Source: Alkalibacterium sp. 20 (GTDB lineage Bacteria > Bacillota > Bacilli > Lactobacillales > Carnobacteriaceae_A). Taken from it: a DNA stretch of 64,000 nucleotides. This document shows, in pieces, positions 9,532-18,832 of the stretch. The notes below the pieces were generated by a model. That model did not search any database. It was not told where the DNA came from and saw only the letters and a program-made list of their open reading frames with translations. Where the stretch lies: positions 1 to 64,000 of the forward strand of contig NZ_LSRN01000078.1 in NCBI RefSeq assembly GCF_001885615.1. The letters are read 5' to 3'. Each line of letters begins with the position of its first letter. The first letter of the stretch is position 1. Position numbers and translations under genes: made by a program.

Positions 9532-9560
9532 AAAGCTTCTGCTGTATCAGCAAGAGCTTT
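9532..9560 (-). terminator. Possible terminator-like hairpin
   Basis: AAAGCTTCTGCT pairs imperfectly (two mismatches) with AGCAAGAGCTTT across a 5-base loop. It resembles in sequence the better terminator at 9895-9925 and may be a decayed second copy of it. Confidence 0.4.
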
Positions 9561-9894
9561 CCATGTTAAATTTTCTTGAAATCTATTAATATTCTTAAAA
9601 AATAGGTAAAAAAACGACCAGGTATCATAGTTCGAACCCAATCGCTTATCGGCCCCGAGTAGCTGATATTACGTACTATAACCTTTACTCAGGATCTGAA
9701 TCACTCGTATGTTGTTGTCAGCCGTCATAACTCATACTCAGACATTGAATACCTCGCGAGCTGTCAACCTGACCTTTTACAGTCGTCACTCCGGCTTATA
9801 ATTTTCGGGATGTAGATTCTATCAATATACAAAATCATACTATTTATAAGAGATTACTTTGGAGATTCAGCTCACTTTTTTGTTTGTTTATAAA
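9561..9894. other. Intergenic stretch with no recognised gene
   Basis: About 330 bases between two similar hairpins. I see no ORF with a ribosome site, no RNA gene and no clear homology to the neighbouring genes on either strand. Confidence 0.6.
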
Positions 9895-9925
9895 AAAAGC
9901 TCCTGCTGAAATAGCAGAAGCTTTT
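9895..9925 (-). terminator. Terminator after the truncated pullulanase
   Basis: A 13-bp stem (AAAAGCTCCTGCT with AGCAGAAGCTTTT, one mismatch, 5-base loop) followed by TTTTTTTAT on the minus strand. It lies 15 bases from the stop codon. Confidence 0.8.
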
Positions 9926-9939
9926 CTTTATTATACCCA

Positions 9940-12222
9940 TTACCTTGAATGTGTTTCTTCTTCATCGTTAGATTCTTCTGTCATATCTCTGTCAGTCAGT
10001 ACGACCACTGAAGCAGTCAATGGTGCCAGCGTAATACTGTCTACAGTAATTGAAACGCCTTTTGGACTTGCAATTACTTGTGTTCCGGCAGACTGACCGT
10101 CCACTATAACGAAACCTTCAGTCAAATCAGTTTCTAAAGTCAAAATACGTTCGCTGTCATCTGCGTTGACAAAGACATGATAGATATCTCCGTTTGAATC
10201 TTCTGCACGGTACCCGATGATCAAATCATGTTCATCGATTTCTGGTGCCTCTATCCGGGAAACCATTTCTGCAATTTCTTCCATTGTTCCTTTACGAAAA
10301 GCATCGGTACTTTTTCTCAACTTAACCAAGCCTGTTGTGTATGACTGGGTCAAGGTATTGATAGGATAGTCTTTTTTATTCGTGGCTTTATTCCAATCGA
10401 ACTGATTGACAGCATCCGTTGAATACACTGAATCATGTATAAAGTAAGGGTACACGAATGGTTTTCCTTCTTTATCTGTTATAAAAATTGAACGGTCAGG
10501 TGTTTTTGAATCCGGAACACGTTCAGTAAAACGAGCATCTCTGAATTGCTTTGTGCGTCCAAACTCCTGCCCGGCATGAAGGAATGGAATCCCTTGAGCG
10601 GTCAGCACCATCAGATTTCCCAAGCGAATCCGCCTGTGTATTTCTTCCTGGTGGTATTCAGGATCTTTCTGGATAGACTGTGCGATAACATCATGCAGGG
10701 TAAGGTTGTCATGAGCCCCAATGTAAGGGACCACATCACCTGGATCCGTTGCTGTGAAGTTATGCGGGTTGGCTGTCAGATTATCATAAATACGCTGAAT
10801 AGAACGTGGGCCTCCAGTGATGAAGCACGGTTCTCCTTCATTTTGAAATCCAGATTTAAGCTCATTGCGGAAGTCATCAGAAAACGACGCCACCCCGTCA
10901 GTATGCTGCATCCAGTCTTGATCGGCAGGCATGACGTCTTCAGAGTCTTCATCCCCTATAAATGTGCGCCATCCTTCACCAATCATTAAAATGTTGGGAT
11001 TCAATTTTTGAGCTTCGTCTAAAGCGGTTTGAATGCTTTCAGCGTCATGGTCGCCCATCATGTCGAACCGGAAGCCATCCACTTTATATTCTTTCGTCCA
11101 GTTAACGATCGAGTCTACAAGTATACGACGCGACATAGCATGAGTCGTACCCAATCGCCCTCCGCCAAAACTTTCTCTAGCTTTACCGTCTTTATCCATA
11201 AAGTGGTAATAATTCGGTTCCAGATCCTCGAATATATGCAGACGGGCAGTATGATTGTAAACAACATCTAAGATGACGCCCATTCCAGATTGATGGATGG
11301 CATCGACTAAGTGTTTGAATTCTTCAATACGTTTTTCAGGATCTTGTGGATCTTCAGAGTACATTCCGGTCAATGCAAAGTAGCTCTGCGGATCGTAACC
11401 CCAATTATAATTCGTATCATTAGAAGCATAGTGCAGCATGCGCTCATCGTTTTTAAATTCATTGATAAAGTAAAAACTCATGACCGGCAGCAGCTGAACG
11501 TGGGTTACGCCTAAACTTTTGATATAGTCCAGTTTTTCGATAAAGGCACTGAATGTCCCGAACCGGCTTGCCAGTTGATCGTCGATTGACGGATCAGAAG
11601 TAAAATCTCTGACATGAATTTCATAAATAACCGCATCTTCACGTTTTTCGTATCCCTCGATCTCGGCATAATCCAGCTCTGGTCCGATTGTTTCCGGACT
11701 CACGATAGCAGCTTTGGCTATCTGATTATCCGGATCGGTACTGTCCCAGGCAGCCAATGAACGCGCGTACGGGTCGAGTGCCAACACTGCTTTGCCTTCC
11801 CTTTCGATTTCATAATGATAAAAATACCCTCTCGTATCGACTAGTCCACTGTTTTCTTTATTTAAGAGAACTTCCCATACACCAGAACCAATCGCCCTCA
11901 TTCTTATGTCATCTTTGACTACACACGTTTGATCAGCTTTATCGTACAAGATGACACGAACAGCCTCTGCGCTGGGTGACCAGACTCTCAGCGTAGCGGT
12001 TCCGTCTTCATGGACATCTGCTCCTAATTCTCCCTCATAAGCATAATGGCTGTCCTTCAGCCTCCAACCCATGTAGGCTAAAACTTCATTGTCTTCTAAA
12101 CGAACGGTAAATGGCGCATTATCCATATTGAAGGTGCTCTTTAAGATCACGCTTTTTTTATCATTGTTTATCGATATGGATTCAATGACCAATACTTCTC
12201 CATGACCACTTCTTACTTCCAA
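9940..12222 (-). CDS. 5'-truncated pullulanase (GH13_14), paralogue of the neighbouring amylopullulanase
   Basis: 760 open codons that match the C-terminal pullulanase half of the 12697-18732 protein almost residue for residue from MGWRLKD onward. The CBM48-like and catalytic parts are complete: DVVYNHTAR (near 320), nucleophile in FRFDMMGDHD (near 387), acid/base in IGEGWRT (near 415) and AHDNLTLHD (near 504). The protein lacks a signal peptide, CBM41 modules, the first GH13 domain, the acidic repeat and the sorting signal, and it ends in an E/D/H-rich tail. The only candidate start at 12222 is TTG without a convincing ribosome site, and homology continues upstream of it (12223-12399). It is either a remnant of a duplicated gene or a secondary cytoplasmic pullulanase. 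The unbroken reading frame over 2.3 kb argues that the loss is recent or the product is still used. Confidence 0.75.
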   Translation of the reverse strand: MEVRSGHGEVLVIESISINNDKKSVILKSTFNMDNAPFTVRLEDNEVLAYMGWRLKDSHYAYEGELGADVHEDGTATLRVWSPSAEAVRVILYDKADQTCVVKDDIRMRAIGSGVWEVLLNKENSGLVDTRGYFYHYEIEREGKAVLALDPYARSLAAWDSTDPDNQIAKAAIVSPETIGPELDYAEIEGYEKREDAVIYEIHVRDFTSDPSIDDQLASRFGTFSAFIEKLDYIKSLGVTHVQLLPVMSFYFINEFKNDERMLHYASNDTNYNWGYDPQSYFALTGMYSEDPQDPEKRIEEFKHLVDAIHQSGMGVILDVVYNHTARLHIFEDLEPNYYHFMDKDGKARESFGGGRLGTTHAMSRRILVDSIVNWTKEYKVDGFRFDMMGDHDAESIQTALDEAQKLNPNILMIGEGWRTFIGDEDSEDVMPADQDWMQHTDGVASFSDDFRNELKSGFQNEGEPCFITGGPRSIQRIYDNLTANPHNFTATDPGDVVPYIGAHDNLTLHDVIAQSIQKDPEYHQEEIHRRIRLGNLMVLTAQGIPFLHAGQEFGRTKQFRDARFTERVPDSKTPDRSIFITDKEGKPFVYPYFIHDSVYSTDAVNQFDWNKATNKKDYPINTLTQSYTTGLVKLRKSTDAFRKGTMEEIAEMVSRIEAPEIDEHDLIIGYRAEDSNGDIYHVFVNADDSERILTLETDLTEGFVIVDGQSAGTQVIASPKGVSITVDSITLAPLTASVVVLTDRDMTEESNDEEETHSR

Positions 12223-12399
12223 ACTGGTTCTTATATCTTCTTTTTTTAAAAGTTTAGCAGAGTTGAAGAAGACTTTTATCTGATTTTCCGAAATGATTTC
12301 TGCACCTATTATGCTGTTGTTCGTTTGATGTGGGTAAGTATAAATAATATCGTCTCCTTTAAGCTCAGTATCTGAGTGTCCTTGGTCAAAATGACAGCC
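12223..12399 (-). pseudogene. Unstarted upstream part of the truncated pullulanase
   Basis: In frame with the 9940-12222 gene, 59 further codons are open up to a TGA at 12400-12402. Their translation (for example GAEIISENQIKVFFNSA) aligns with residues of the intact amylopullulanase just before its CBM48 region (RAELVSETQIEVFFHSTEA). No ATG, GTG or TTG with a good ribosome site is present, so the original start was far upstream and is deleted. Confidence 0.8.
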
Positions 12400-12447
12400 T
12401 CAAGAACTATACCTTTTACTGGTCAGTTTTTTTCAGCTATAAACAAC

Positions 12448-12488
12448 GCACTCTCCTTGCGTGCATTATGCACAGACAAAGAGAGTGC
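12448..12488 (-). terminator. Hairpin between malG remnant and truncated pullulanase
   Basis: GCACTCTC and GAGAGTGC form an 8-bp outer stem with an inner GTGCATTATGCAC palindrome. It matches in position and in its ACTCTC/GAGAGT core the hairpin at 18785-18813 between the intact malG and amylopullulanase genes, and so belongs to the duplicated unit. Confidence 0.6.
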
Positions 12489-12498
12489 CAGTTGCTTA

Positions 12499-12673
12499 TT
12501 ATCCTTTCATTGCACCTGAACTCAAGTCTGAGATAAGGTGTTTCTGAAGTTTCAAGCATACCGGTTTGCAAGAAGGATCGCTATTAGAACAGCGCCTATT
12601 GCAAATCGATTGGAATCATTTAAGAACTGTGCATTTACAAAGTTTATAATGCAAAAGTAACGTTCTCAGGACT
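12499..12673 (-). pseudogene. malG 3'-end remnant
   Basis: The minus strand translates in shifting frames to NFVNAQFLNDSNRFAIGAVL, LIAILL and LQKHLISDLSSGAMKG followed by TAA. This matches the last about 55 residues of the intact MalG encoded at 18833-19711 (NFVNAQFSNNFSRFAAGAVL ... LQKYLISGLASGATKG). Two or more frameshifts and the absence of the rest of the gene show that it is dead. It marks the left side of a duplicated malG-pullulanase block. Confidence 0.9.
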
Positions 12674-12696
12674 TATACATATGATCCTTATTTATT

Positions 12697-15600
12697 CTAT
12701 TTTCTATTTTTAAATATTTTTACTCCAATACCCGTTAGCGCACTGACTAATCCGATTGTTCCAACAGTCCACAAAGCAGTTGCTGTAGAAGGAAGTCTTT
12801 CTCCTAGTGGAGTGTCTGACTCCTCATCCGTTTCTGCTATATCTTCATCCGGATCAACAATTGGGTCTTCGTCATCTTCATCCGGATCAACAATTGGGTC
12901 TTCGTCATCTTCATCCGGATCAACAATTGGGTCTTCGTCATCTTCATCCGGATCAACAATTGGGTCTTCGTCATCTTCATCCGGATCAACAATTGGGTCT
13001 TCGTCATCTTCATCCGGATCAACAATTGGGTCTTCGTCATCTTCATCCGGATCAACAATTGGGTCTTCGTCATCTTCATCCGGATCAACAATTGGGTCTT
13101 CGTCATCTAATTCTAACTCTCTGTCAGTTAATACGACGACAGATGCAGTAAGAGGCGCTATTGTGATACTGTCTCCAGTTATTGAAACACCTTTTGGACT
13201 TGTGATTGCTCGTGTTCCAGCGGACTCTGCGTCGACTAAAACATAACCTTCAGTTAAGTCAGTGCCAAGCGTCACTGTACGTTCAGTATCGTCAGCATTG
13301 ACAAAGACGTAATAGATATCTCCATTTGAATCTTCTGCACGGTAACCAATAATTAAATCTTGTTCATTGATTTCCGGTGCGTCGACTAAAGAAACCATTT
13401 CTGCAATTTCTTCCATCGTTCCTTTACGGAAGGCATCTGTACTTCTTCTCAATTCGATTAATCCAGTTGTGTACGCCTGAGTTAATGTGTTGATTGGATA
13501 AGCATCTGCATTAGTTGCTTTGTCCCATTCAAACATATTGATAGCGTCAGTTGAATCATATGAATCGTGAATAAAGTACGGATACTTGAATGGTTTACCG
13601 TCTTCATCAGTCATGAAGGTTGATTTGTAAGGAACCAGATCATTAGCAACGGGTTCTATAAAGTCCGGATCACGGAACTGTTTAGTACGTCCGAATTCCT
13701 GACCTGCATGAATGAATGGTGTGCCTTGAGAAGTTAGCACCATCAAGTTTCCTAAACGAATACGCTGATGAATCTCTTGCTGATGATACTCAGGGTCTTT
13801 TTGAATACTTTGAGCGATAACATCATGCAAGGTCAAATTATCATGTGCCGCAATGTAAGGTACAACATCGCCAGGGTTTGTTGCTGTAAAGTTATGCGGA
13901 TTAGCTGTCAGGTTATCAAAAATTTGTTGGATAGAACGTGCGCCGCCTGTGATAAAGCGTGGTTCTCCTTCGCTGCCGAATCCAGATTTCAACTCGTTTC
14001 TGAACTCATCTGAGAATGAACCGACTGCTTCAGTGTGCTGCATCCAGTCCTGATCTGCAGGCATGACGTTTTCGTAACCTTCATCTCCTACAAATGTGCG
14101 CCAGCCTTCACCGATCATTAAAATATTTGGATTCAATTTTTTAGCTTCATCGAAAGCTATTTGAATACTTTCTGCATCATGGTCGCCCATCATGTCGAAA
14201 CGGAATCCATCAACTTTATATTCTTCGACCCAATGTGTGATGGAGTCCACGAGAATACGGCGTGCCATTGCGTGCGTCGTACCTAATCGTCCACCACCAA
14301 AGCTTGTTCGTGATGTACCATCTGCATCCATGAAGTGGTAGTAGTTTGGTTCAAGGTCTTCGAAAATGTGTTCTCTAGCTGTATGGTTATAAACGACATC
14401 TAGAATGACACCCATTCCACGGCTATGAATCTCATCGACCAATTTTTTAAATTCTTCAATACGTTTTGCAGGATCTTCAGGGTTTTCTGAATACATTCCA
14501 GTTAGCGAGAAGTAACTGTGTGGATCATAGCCCCAGTTAAAGTTTGTATTTGTTGAAGAATACTCTGACATTCTTTCGCTATTTTCAAACTCGTTTGCAA
14601 AGAAGTAGCTCATGACTGGAAGCATTTGAACATGCGTTACACCCATGCTCTCAATGTAATCCAGCTTTTCGATAAAGGCACTAAATGTCCCAAATTGACT
14701 AGCTAATTCGTCTTCGATTGAAGGATCCGATGTGAAATCTCTCACGTGAATTTCATAGATGATTGCATCTTCGCGTTTTTCATAGCCTTCAATATCTGCA
14801 TAATCAAGTTCTGGTCCAATATGACTTGGATTGACGATAGCTGCTTTCCCAATATAATTATCCGGGTCGCTGCTATTCCAAGCTGCCATTGAACGGGCGT
14901 ATGGATCTAAAGCCATAACGGTTTCTCCATCGCGTTCGATTTCAAAGTGATAGAAGTAGCCCGTTACGTCGCTTAAACCAGTTGAGTCTTCGTTAAGAAC
15001 GATTTCCCATACTCCGGAATCTTTAGCTTCCATTTCAATATCATCTCTAACAACTTCTGACTGATCGTCTTTGTCGTATAAAACAACACGGACTGCATCG
15101 GCACTTGGAGACCATACTTTCAAGTTAGCTGTTCCGTCTTCGTATAAGTCTAAACCTAGCTCTCCATCATATGCATAAAGGGCATCTTTCAGGCGCCATC
15201 CCATACGAGCACTGACTTCATTTTCATCGAATATAACTGTATATGGTCCGTTTTCGATTGCAAAATCTCCTTCAAGAATAACTGCATTGCGATCATGATC
15301 GATCGTTGCAGAAAATTCTATTATGTTTCCTTCAGCGTCTTTCAGTTGAATAACATCGCTGAGGTCTTCTTCGGTTAATGCTTCAGTTGAATGGAAGAAC
15401 ACTTCTATTTGTGTTTCTGAAACCAACTCAGCTCTGATCATGCCATCTTCTCTGGCATAATAAGGGTTAGTATAAACAGTGTTATCTCCATCTTTTATAA
15501 AGATCTGACTGTGTTCAGATAAACCAGAAAAGTTATAATCGGTCGTTTGAGCTGACCCGTCTTTCAAGACGAACAAGAAGCCGATTTCACTAGCATCTGG

Positions 15601-18600
15601 AGTTAATGTTAAATCAAAGAATGTACCGTATTTACCAATACCGTCACTATTTTCAGCACCTGCAGCCCAGTCTTGGGTCCCTTCAGCGACATCTCCCCAA
15701 GTCCATAGACCCCAGTTGTCATAATCTTCATTATCTCTTCTATAATTGATACGAATCGTATCTTCTCCAAATAATGGTTCGTAAGGATAAATCGTGTAGT
15801 CTTCATCTAACCAGGCTTCGTTCATTTCTGGCGTAAGCAAGCGCAGATTGAAATCACCGGATAAATTAGTTCCGGCGGTATTATTGATCAAAAAACCTAT
15901 TTTTTCTGGACTTTCTGCTAGTTCAACATCCATATAGTAACCATAATCAGTTTCTACTGACTGATTAAAAGATAAGGCTTCATTAGGCCAATTTTCTGAT
16001 GGTGCTTTTACATCATCCCAGATCCAAAGTCCAAGATTTTCGCGATCATCTGACGGAAGCGTCGCAAAATGGATACGAAAGAACCCTTCTTCTATGTCAG
16101 TTTCTTCTATTGGTGTTTCTGTTTCGTCAGGTGTTTCTAATTCCTGAGATAAAAACGAGCCGTTTTGAATTGAAAGTAAAGCCGTTCCTCCGTCAGCCAT
16201 TGCCGGCAAGACGAACGTGATCACGTGACTCTCATCCACTTCAGCAGCTGAGTACTCCACATCTGAGTAATGATCCATCACAACAACATTTTCATTATCG
16301 ACTTCTACAGAAATCGTCTGTTCTTCTTCCGATACGTTGAAAGCCATGTATACTGATTCGTCATTCAATGCACGTTCGACCAACATCCAGTCTTCATCTT
16401 CAGAAGTTAAAAATTCGTCTCTTGTTCCTCTGGATAACAGTTCACTGAAATCATTTCTGAATCCAATGACTTTTTGATAATGGTCCAAGATGTCATTGTC
16501 TTCGATCATATCCCAGCCAAAATCATAACGGTTATCATATTCTGGCCAATTGTCATTACCCGATTGTCCCAATTCTTCACCGTAATAAATGACAGGCTGA
16601 CCCTTAGCTGTCATTTGCAGAGAGGCAGCTAATTTAAGTTTCCCTTCATCGTTTCCTTGGGCGAATAAGAAGCCTTCTTCATCGTGACTGCCTAGGAACT
16701 GTCCAAGTGTTGCATCGCTGGAAAGAACCTGGTTACGGTTCACCAGATGGTCATTAGCTCTGCTTATTCTGCCATTGACAAAGTCTGACGCATAACCTTT
16801 AAAACTAAAATCTACCAAACTGTCCATCATGCCTGAATTTAAATAACCATGATCGTTTTGGTAATTTGCGCCCCATGATTCACCGATCAATTTGAACGCA
16901 GGATCCTTTTCAACTAATTCGTTTTTAAAATGCTGCCAAGTTGTATCATCCACGTGCTTCACTGTATCGACACGGTAGCTGGCTATCGCATTTCCACTTG
17001 GAGTAGTCGATTTTCCAATCCAGTCTGACTGCCACTGGACTAGTTTTTCTCTAACATCTTGACGTTCTGTAATAAAGTCAGGTAAGCCGGCAAGTTCCAT
17101 TTCTAAATCTCCGCTCCCTGATGCTTCTCTGATCATGTCGTCAAAGCGTGCACGGTCCTCATCAGTCGGATAACCTTCAGGTGGATCAGCTATTCCATTA
17201 TCAGGATGCATGCCATACCCTGGATGATTTAATACGACATCGACCATGATATTGATTCCACGTGCCGCTGCTGAATCGATGAGTTCATGAAATTCAGCTA
17301 AGGTTCCCAAGTGTGGGTTCAATTCTTCAAAATCTTTTGCCCAGTAGCCATGATAAGCGTAGTAAGAGCCATTCGCGCTTTTAGCTTCAACGTCATGACC
17401 GACATTTTCAACTATCGGTGTGATCCAAATGGTTGAGACACCTAATTCATCAAGGTAGTCAAGATTCTGAGTGACACCTTTAAAGTCTCCACCTTGGTAA
17501 GTCCCGCGTGGGTTGTCGGCATTCTCATAATCAAGTCCATATGGGTTGTTATTTGTTTCGTCCCCATCAGCAAAACGGTCTGTCAGCATGAAATAAATGA
17601 TCTCTTCATCCCAATCACGTTCGCCTTCGACTTTACTTCTAGCGTCAATCGTTACTTGAGTTTGAGTCGTATAACGTCCGTTGGTTTCATCCCAAACGGT
17701 GACAGGGATAGTGTAAGTACCCGGTTGAACGGTATGATCAACTGATAAAGTGACTCTATTTAATTCTGGTGAAATAGCTAAGTTGGATAGTCCGCCAATA
17801 GCTGAGACATCAGCAGAAATACGGTCGATAGCTAATTCAGAATTGTTTTCGATCGTCACATCTAAAATTCCATGCTCATTGTAATTAAATGAACGGTTAA
17901 CTTCAGCTGAGATAGAGATATCCCCTTGACCGTCTGTTTCTTCCGGTCCTTCCTCTTGTGTCTCTGCGATATAAAATGGGTTTGTAAATGCCTGAGTGGG
18001 ATCCTCAGCCGTCACAAACACTTGATTCATTTCATCAAATGATGTGAATTCTAAGTCATCAGTTTTTTTATCTTCTCCATCTGTTGTGTTAACGATAAGG
18101 AAGCCAAATGTTGCGGCATTTTCATTTACCGGAATGTCCACATAAGAGCCATGTTTGCCTACTTGATCATTTGAAAAAGAGGCTGCTGCTGTGGGCCAGC
18201 CTTGTGGGTGATTCGGAGCGTCTCCCCAGAACCAGACGCCATAGTCATCATAGTTTACTGTGTCATTTAAATAATGCACGCGAAGGGTCGGTGTATCAAA
18301 ATCAACGGGTTCGTAATAGAAGACGGATCCGTCTGCTCTCACCCATATTTCATCAACCTCTGCGTGAATATCAACATTAATGTCTTCATCAATGTATTTT
18401 GATTCATCACCATAAACAGCAACAAAACCTATTGTACTGGCATCATCTTTGATTTCAATGTCCTGATAATAACCGAAGTCTGTTGTTTGTTCTTCGCTGA
18501 AAAGTGACCCATTCGGCCATCCTTCACCCTTAGCATCTGAAGGGGTCATAACGTCTCCCCAGAGCCATAAAGATAAATCATTGTCAATTGAATCAGTCTC

Positions 18601-18732
18601 CAGGTGAACACGCACGGTCCGTGCTTCTTCAGCCTGGACAAGTGTTACAAATGGAAAGACGTTAGCTAATGTTTGAAAAAGTAAGACAACCGCAAAAAAT
18701 GCGGAAAAAAATGTTTTTGTTTTTCTGTTCAT
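12697..18732 (-). CDS. Wall-anchored amylopullulanase with two GH13 catalytic domains
   Basis: A secreted 2011-residue enzyme predicted to cut both alpha-1,4 and alpha-1,6 bonds of starch, glycogen and pullulan outside the cell. Order: signal peptide with cleavage after VQA (residue 34); two CBM41-like starch-binding modules (about 37-255; motifs LWLWGD and VWFWGD); a first GH13 domain (about 372-780) with RVDTVKH, IGESWG and SHDEEGF; two more CBM41-like modules (about 880-1090; LWIWDD, LWTWGD); a CBM48 region; a second, pullulanase-type GH13_14 domain with DVVYNHTAR (near 1447), FRFDMMGDHD, IGEGWRT and AHDNLTLHD (near 1630); eight identical acidic 11-residue repeats (about 1876-1963); and the sorting signal LPSTA (1980) with membrane segment and basic tail. 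AAAGGAG precedes ATG 18732. It is last in the malEFG operon after a hairpin, with a cre-like site just before the ribosome site. Confidence 0.93.
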   Translation of the reverse strand: MNRKTKTFFSAFFAVVLLFQTLANVFPFVTLVQAEEARTVRVHLETDSIDNDLSLWLWGDVMTPSDAKGEGWPNGSLFSEEQTTDFGYYQDIEIKDDASTIGFVAVYGDESKYIDEDINVDIHAEVDEIWVRADGSVFYYEPVDFDTPTLRVHYLNDTVNYDDYGVWFWGDAPNHPQGWPTAAASFSNDQVGKHGSYVDIPVNENAATFGFLIVNTTDGEDKKTDDLEFTSFDEMNQVFVTAEDPTQAFTNPFYIAETQEEGPEETDGQGDISISAEVNRSFNYNEHGILDVTIENNSELAIDRISADVSAIGGLSNLAISPELNRVTLSVDHTVQPGTYTIPVTVWDETNGRYTTQTQVTIDARSKVEGERDWDEEIIYFMLTDRFADGDETNNNPYGLDYENADNPRGTYQGGDFKGVTQNLDYLDELGVSTIWITPIVENVGHDVEAKSANGSYYAYHGYWAKDFEELNPHLGTLAEFHELIDSAAARGINIMVDVVLNHPGYGMHPDNGIADPPEGYPTDEDRARFDDMIREASGSGDLEMELAGLPDFITERQDVREKLVQWQSDWIGKSTTPSGNAIASYRVDTVKHVDDTTWQHFKNELVEKDPAFKLIGESWGANYQNDHGYLNSGMMDSLVDFSFKGYASDFVNGRISRANDHLVNRNQVLSSDATLGQFLGSHDEEGFLFAQGNDEGKLKLAASLQMTAKGQPVIYYGEELGQSGNDNWPEYDNRYDFGWDMIEDNDILDHYQKVIGFRNDFSELLSRGTRDEFLTSEDEDWMLVERALNDESVYMAFNVSEEEQTISVEVDNENVVVMDHYSDVEYSAAEVDESHVITFVLPAMADGGTALLSIQNGSFLSQELETPDETETPIEETDIEEGFFRIHFATLPSDDRENLGLWIWDDVKAPSENWPNEALSFNQSVETDYGYYMDVELAESPEKIGFLINNTAGTNLSGDFNLRLLTPEMNEAWLDEDYTIYPYEPLFGEDTIRINYRRDNEDYDNWGLWTWGDVAEGTQDWAAGAENSDGIGKYGTFFDLTLTPDASEIGFLFVLKDGSAQTTDYNFSGLSEHSQIFIKDGDNTVYTNPYYAREDGMIRAELVSETQIEVFFHSTEALTEEDLSDVIQLKDAEGNIIEFSATIDHDRNAVILEGDFAIENGPYTVIFDENEVSARMGWRLKDALYAYDGELGLDLYEDGTANLKVWSPSADAVRVVLYDKDDQSEVVRDDIEMEAKDSGVWEIVLNEDSTGLSDVTGYFYHFEIERDGETVMALDPYARSMAAWNSSDPDNYIGKAAIVNPSHIGPELDYADIEGYEKREDAIIYEIHVRDFTSDPSIEDELASQFGTFSAFIEKLDYIESMGVTHVQMLPVMSYFFANEFENSERMSEYSSTNTNFNWGYDPHSYFSLTGMYSENPEDPAKRIEEFKKLVDEIHSRGMGVILDVVYNHTAREHIFEDLEPNYYHFMDADGTSRTSFGGGRLGTTHAMARRILVDSITHWVEEYKVDGFRFDMMGDHDAESIQIAFDEAKKLNPNILMIGEGWRTFVGDEGYENVMPADQDWMQHTEAVGSFSDEFRNELKSGFGSEGEPRFITGGARSIQQIFDNLTANPHNFTATNPGDVVPYIAAHDNLTLHDVIAQSIQKDPEYHQQEIHQRIRLGNLMVLTSQGTPFIHAGQEFGRTKQFRDPDFIEPVANDLVPYKSTFMTDEDGKPFKYPYFIHDSYDSTDAINMFEWDKATNADAYPINTLTQAYTTGLIELRRSTDAFRKGTMEEIAEMVSLVDAPEINEQDLIIGYRAEDSNGDIYYVFVNADDTERTVTLGTDLTEGYVLVDAESAGTRAITSPKGVSITGDSITIAPLTASVVVLTDRELELDDEDPIVDPDEDDEDPIVDPDEDDEDPIVDPDEDDEDPIVDPDEDDEDPIVDPDEDDEDPIVDPDEDDEDPIVDPDEDDEDPIVDPDEDIAETDEESDTPLGERLPSTATALWTVGTIGLVSALTGIGVKIFKNRK
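12841..13104 (-). repeat. Eight identical 33-bp tandem repeats in the amylopullulanase gene
   Basis: The unit ATCTTCATCCGGATCAACAA..GTC (plus strand) repeats exactly 8 times with period 33 and no base changes that I can see. It encodes the acidic, proline-containing unit DDEDPIVDPDE, a wall-spanning stalk before the sorting signal. Confidence 0.95.
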
Positions 18733-18754
18733 GAGATACTCTCCTTTTCAGTTG

Positions 18755-18768
18755 TGTTAGCGCTGTCA
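18755..18768 (-). promoter_or_regulatory. cre-like operator in the leader of the amylopullulanase gene
   Basis: TGACAGCGCTAACA on the minus strand (TGTTAGCGCTGTCA on plus) matches TGWNANCGNTNWCA at all fixed positions. It lies 23 bases before the start codon, directly upstream of the ribosome site, so it would act as a roadblock to read-through from malG or cover a local promoter (TTGACA overlaps it). Confidence 0.65.
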
Positions 18769-18784
18769 ATTAGGGCGAAAAATA

Positions 18785-18813
18785 ACTCTCCCAACAAAAA
18801 ATGTAAGGAGAGT
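18785..18813 (-). terminator. Intercistronic hairpin between malG and the amylopullulanase gene
   Basis: A 7-bp stem ACTCTCC/GGAGAGT with a 15-base loop, followed on the minus strand by TTATTTTTCG. It is a weak terminator or attenuator. Confidence 0.5.
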
Positions 18814-18832
18814 ATTTAGTTTAAGATGATAA

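Noticed and set aside
12841-13104. CRISPR-like regular repeat
   Set aside because: The repeats are directly contiguous with no spacers and are in frame inside a large gene.
12812-13246. Serine-rich 144-residue and Leu/Gln-rich 114-residue plus-strand frames
   Set aside because: They are antisense readings of the acidic 33-bp repeats in the amylopullulanase gene; repeat codons keep all frames open. No ribosome site.
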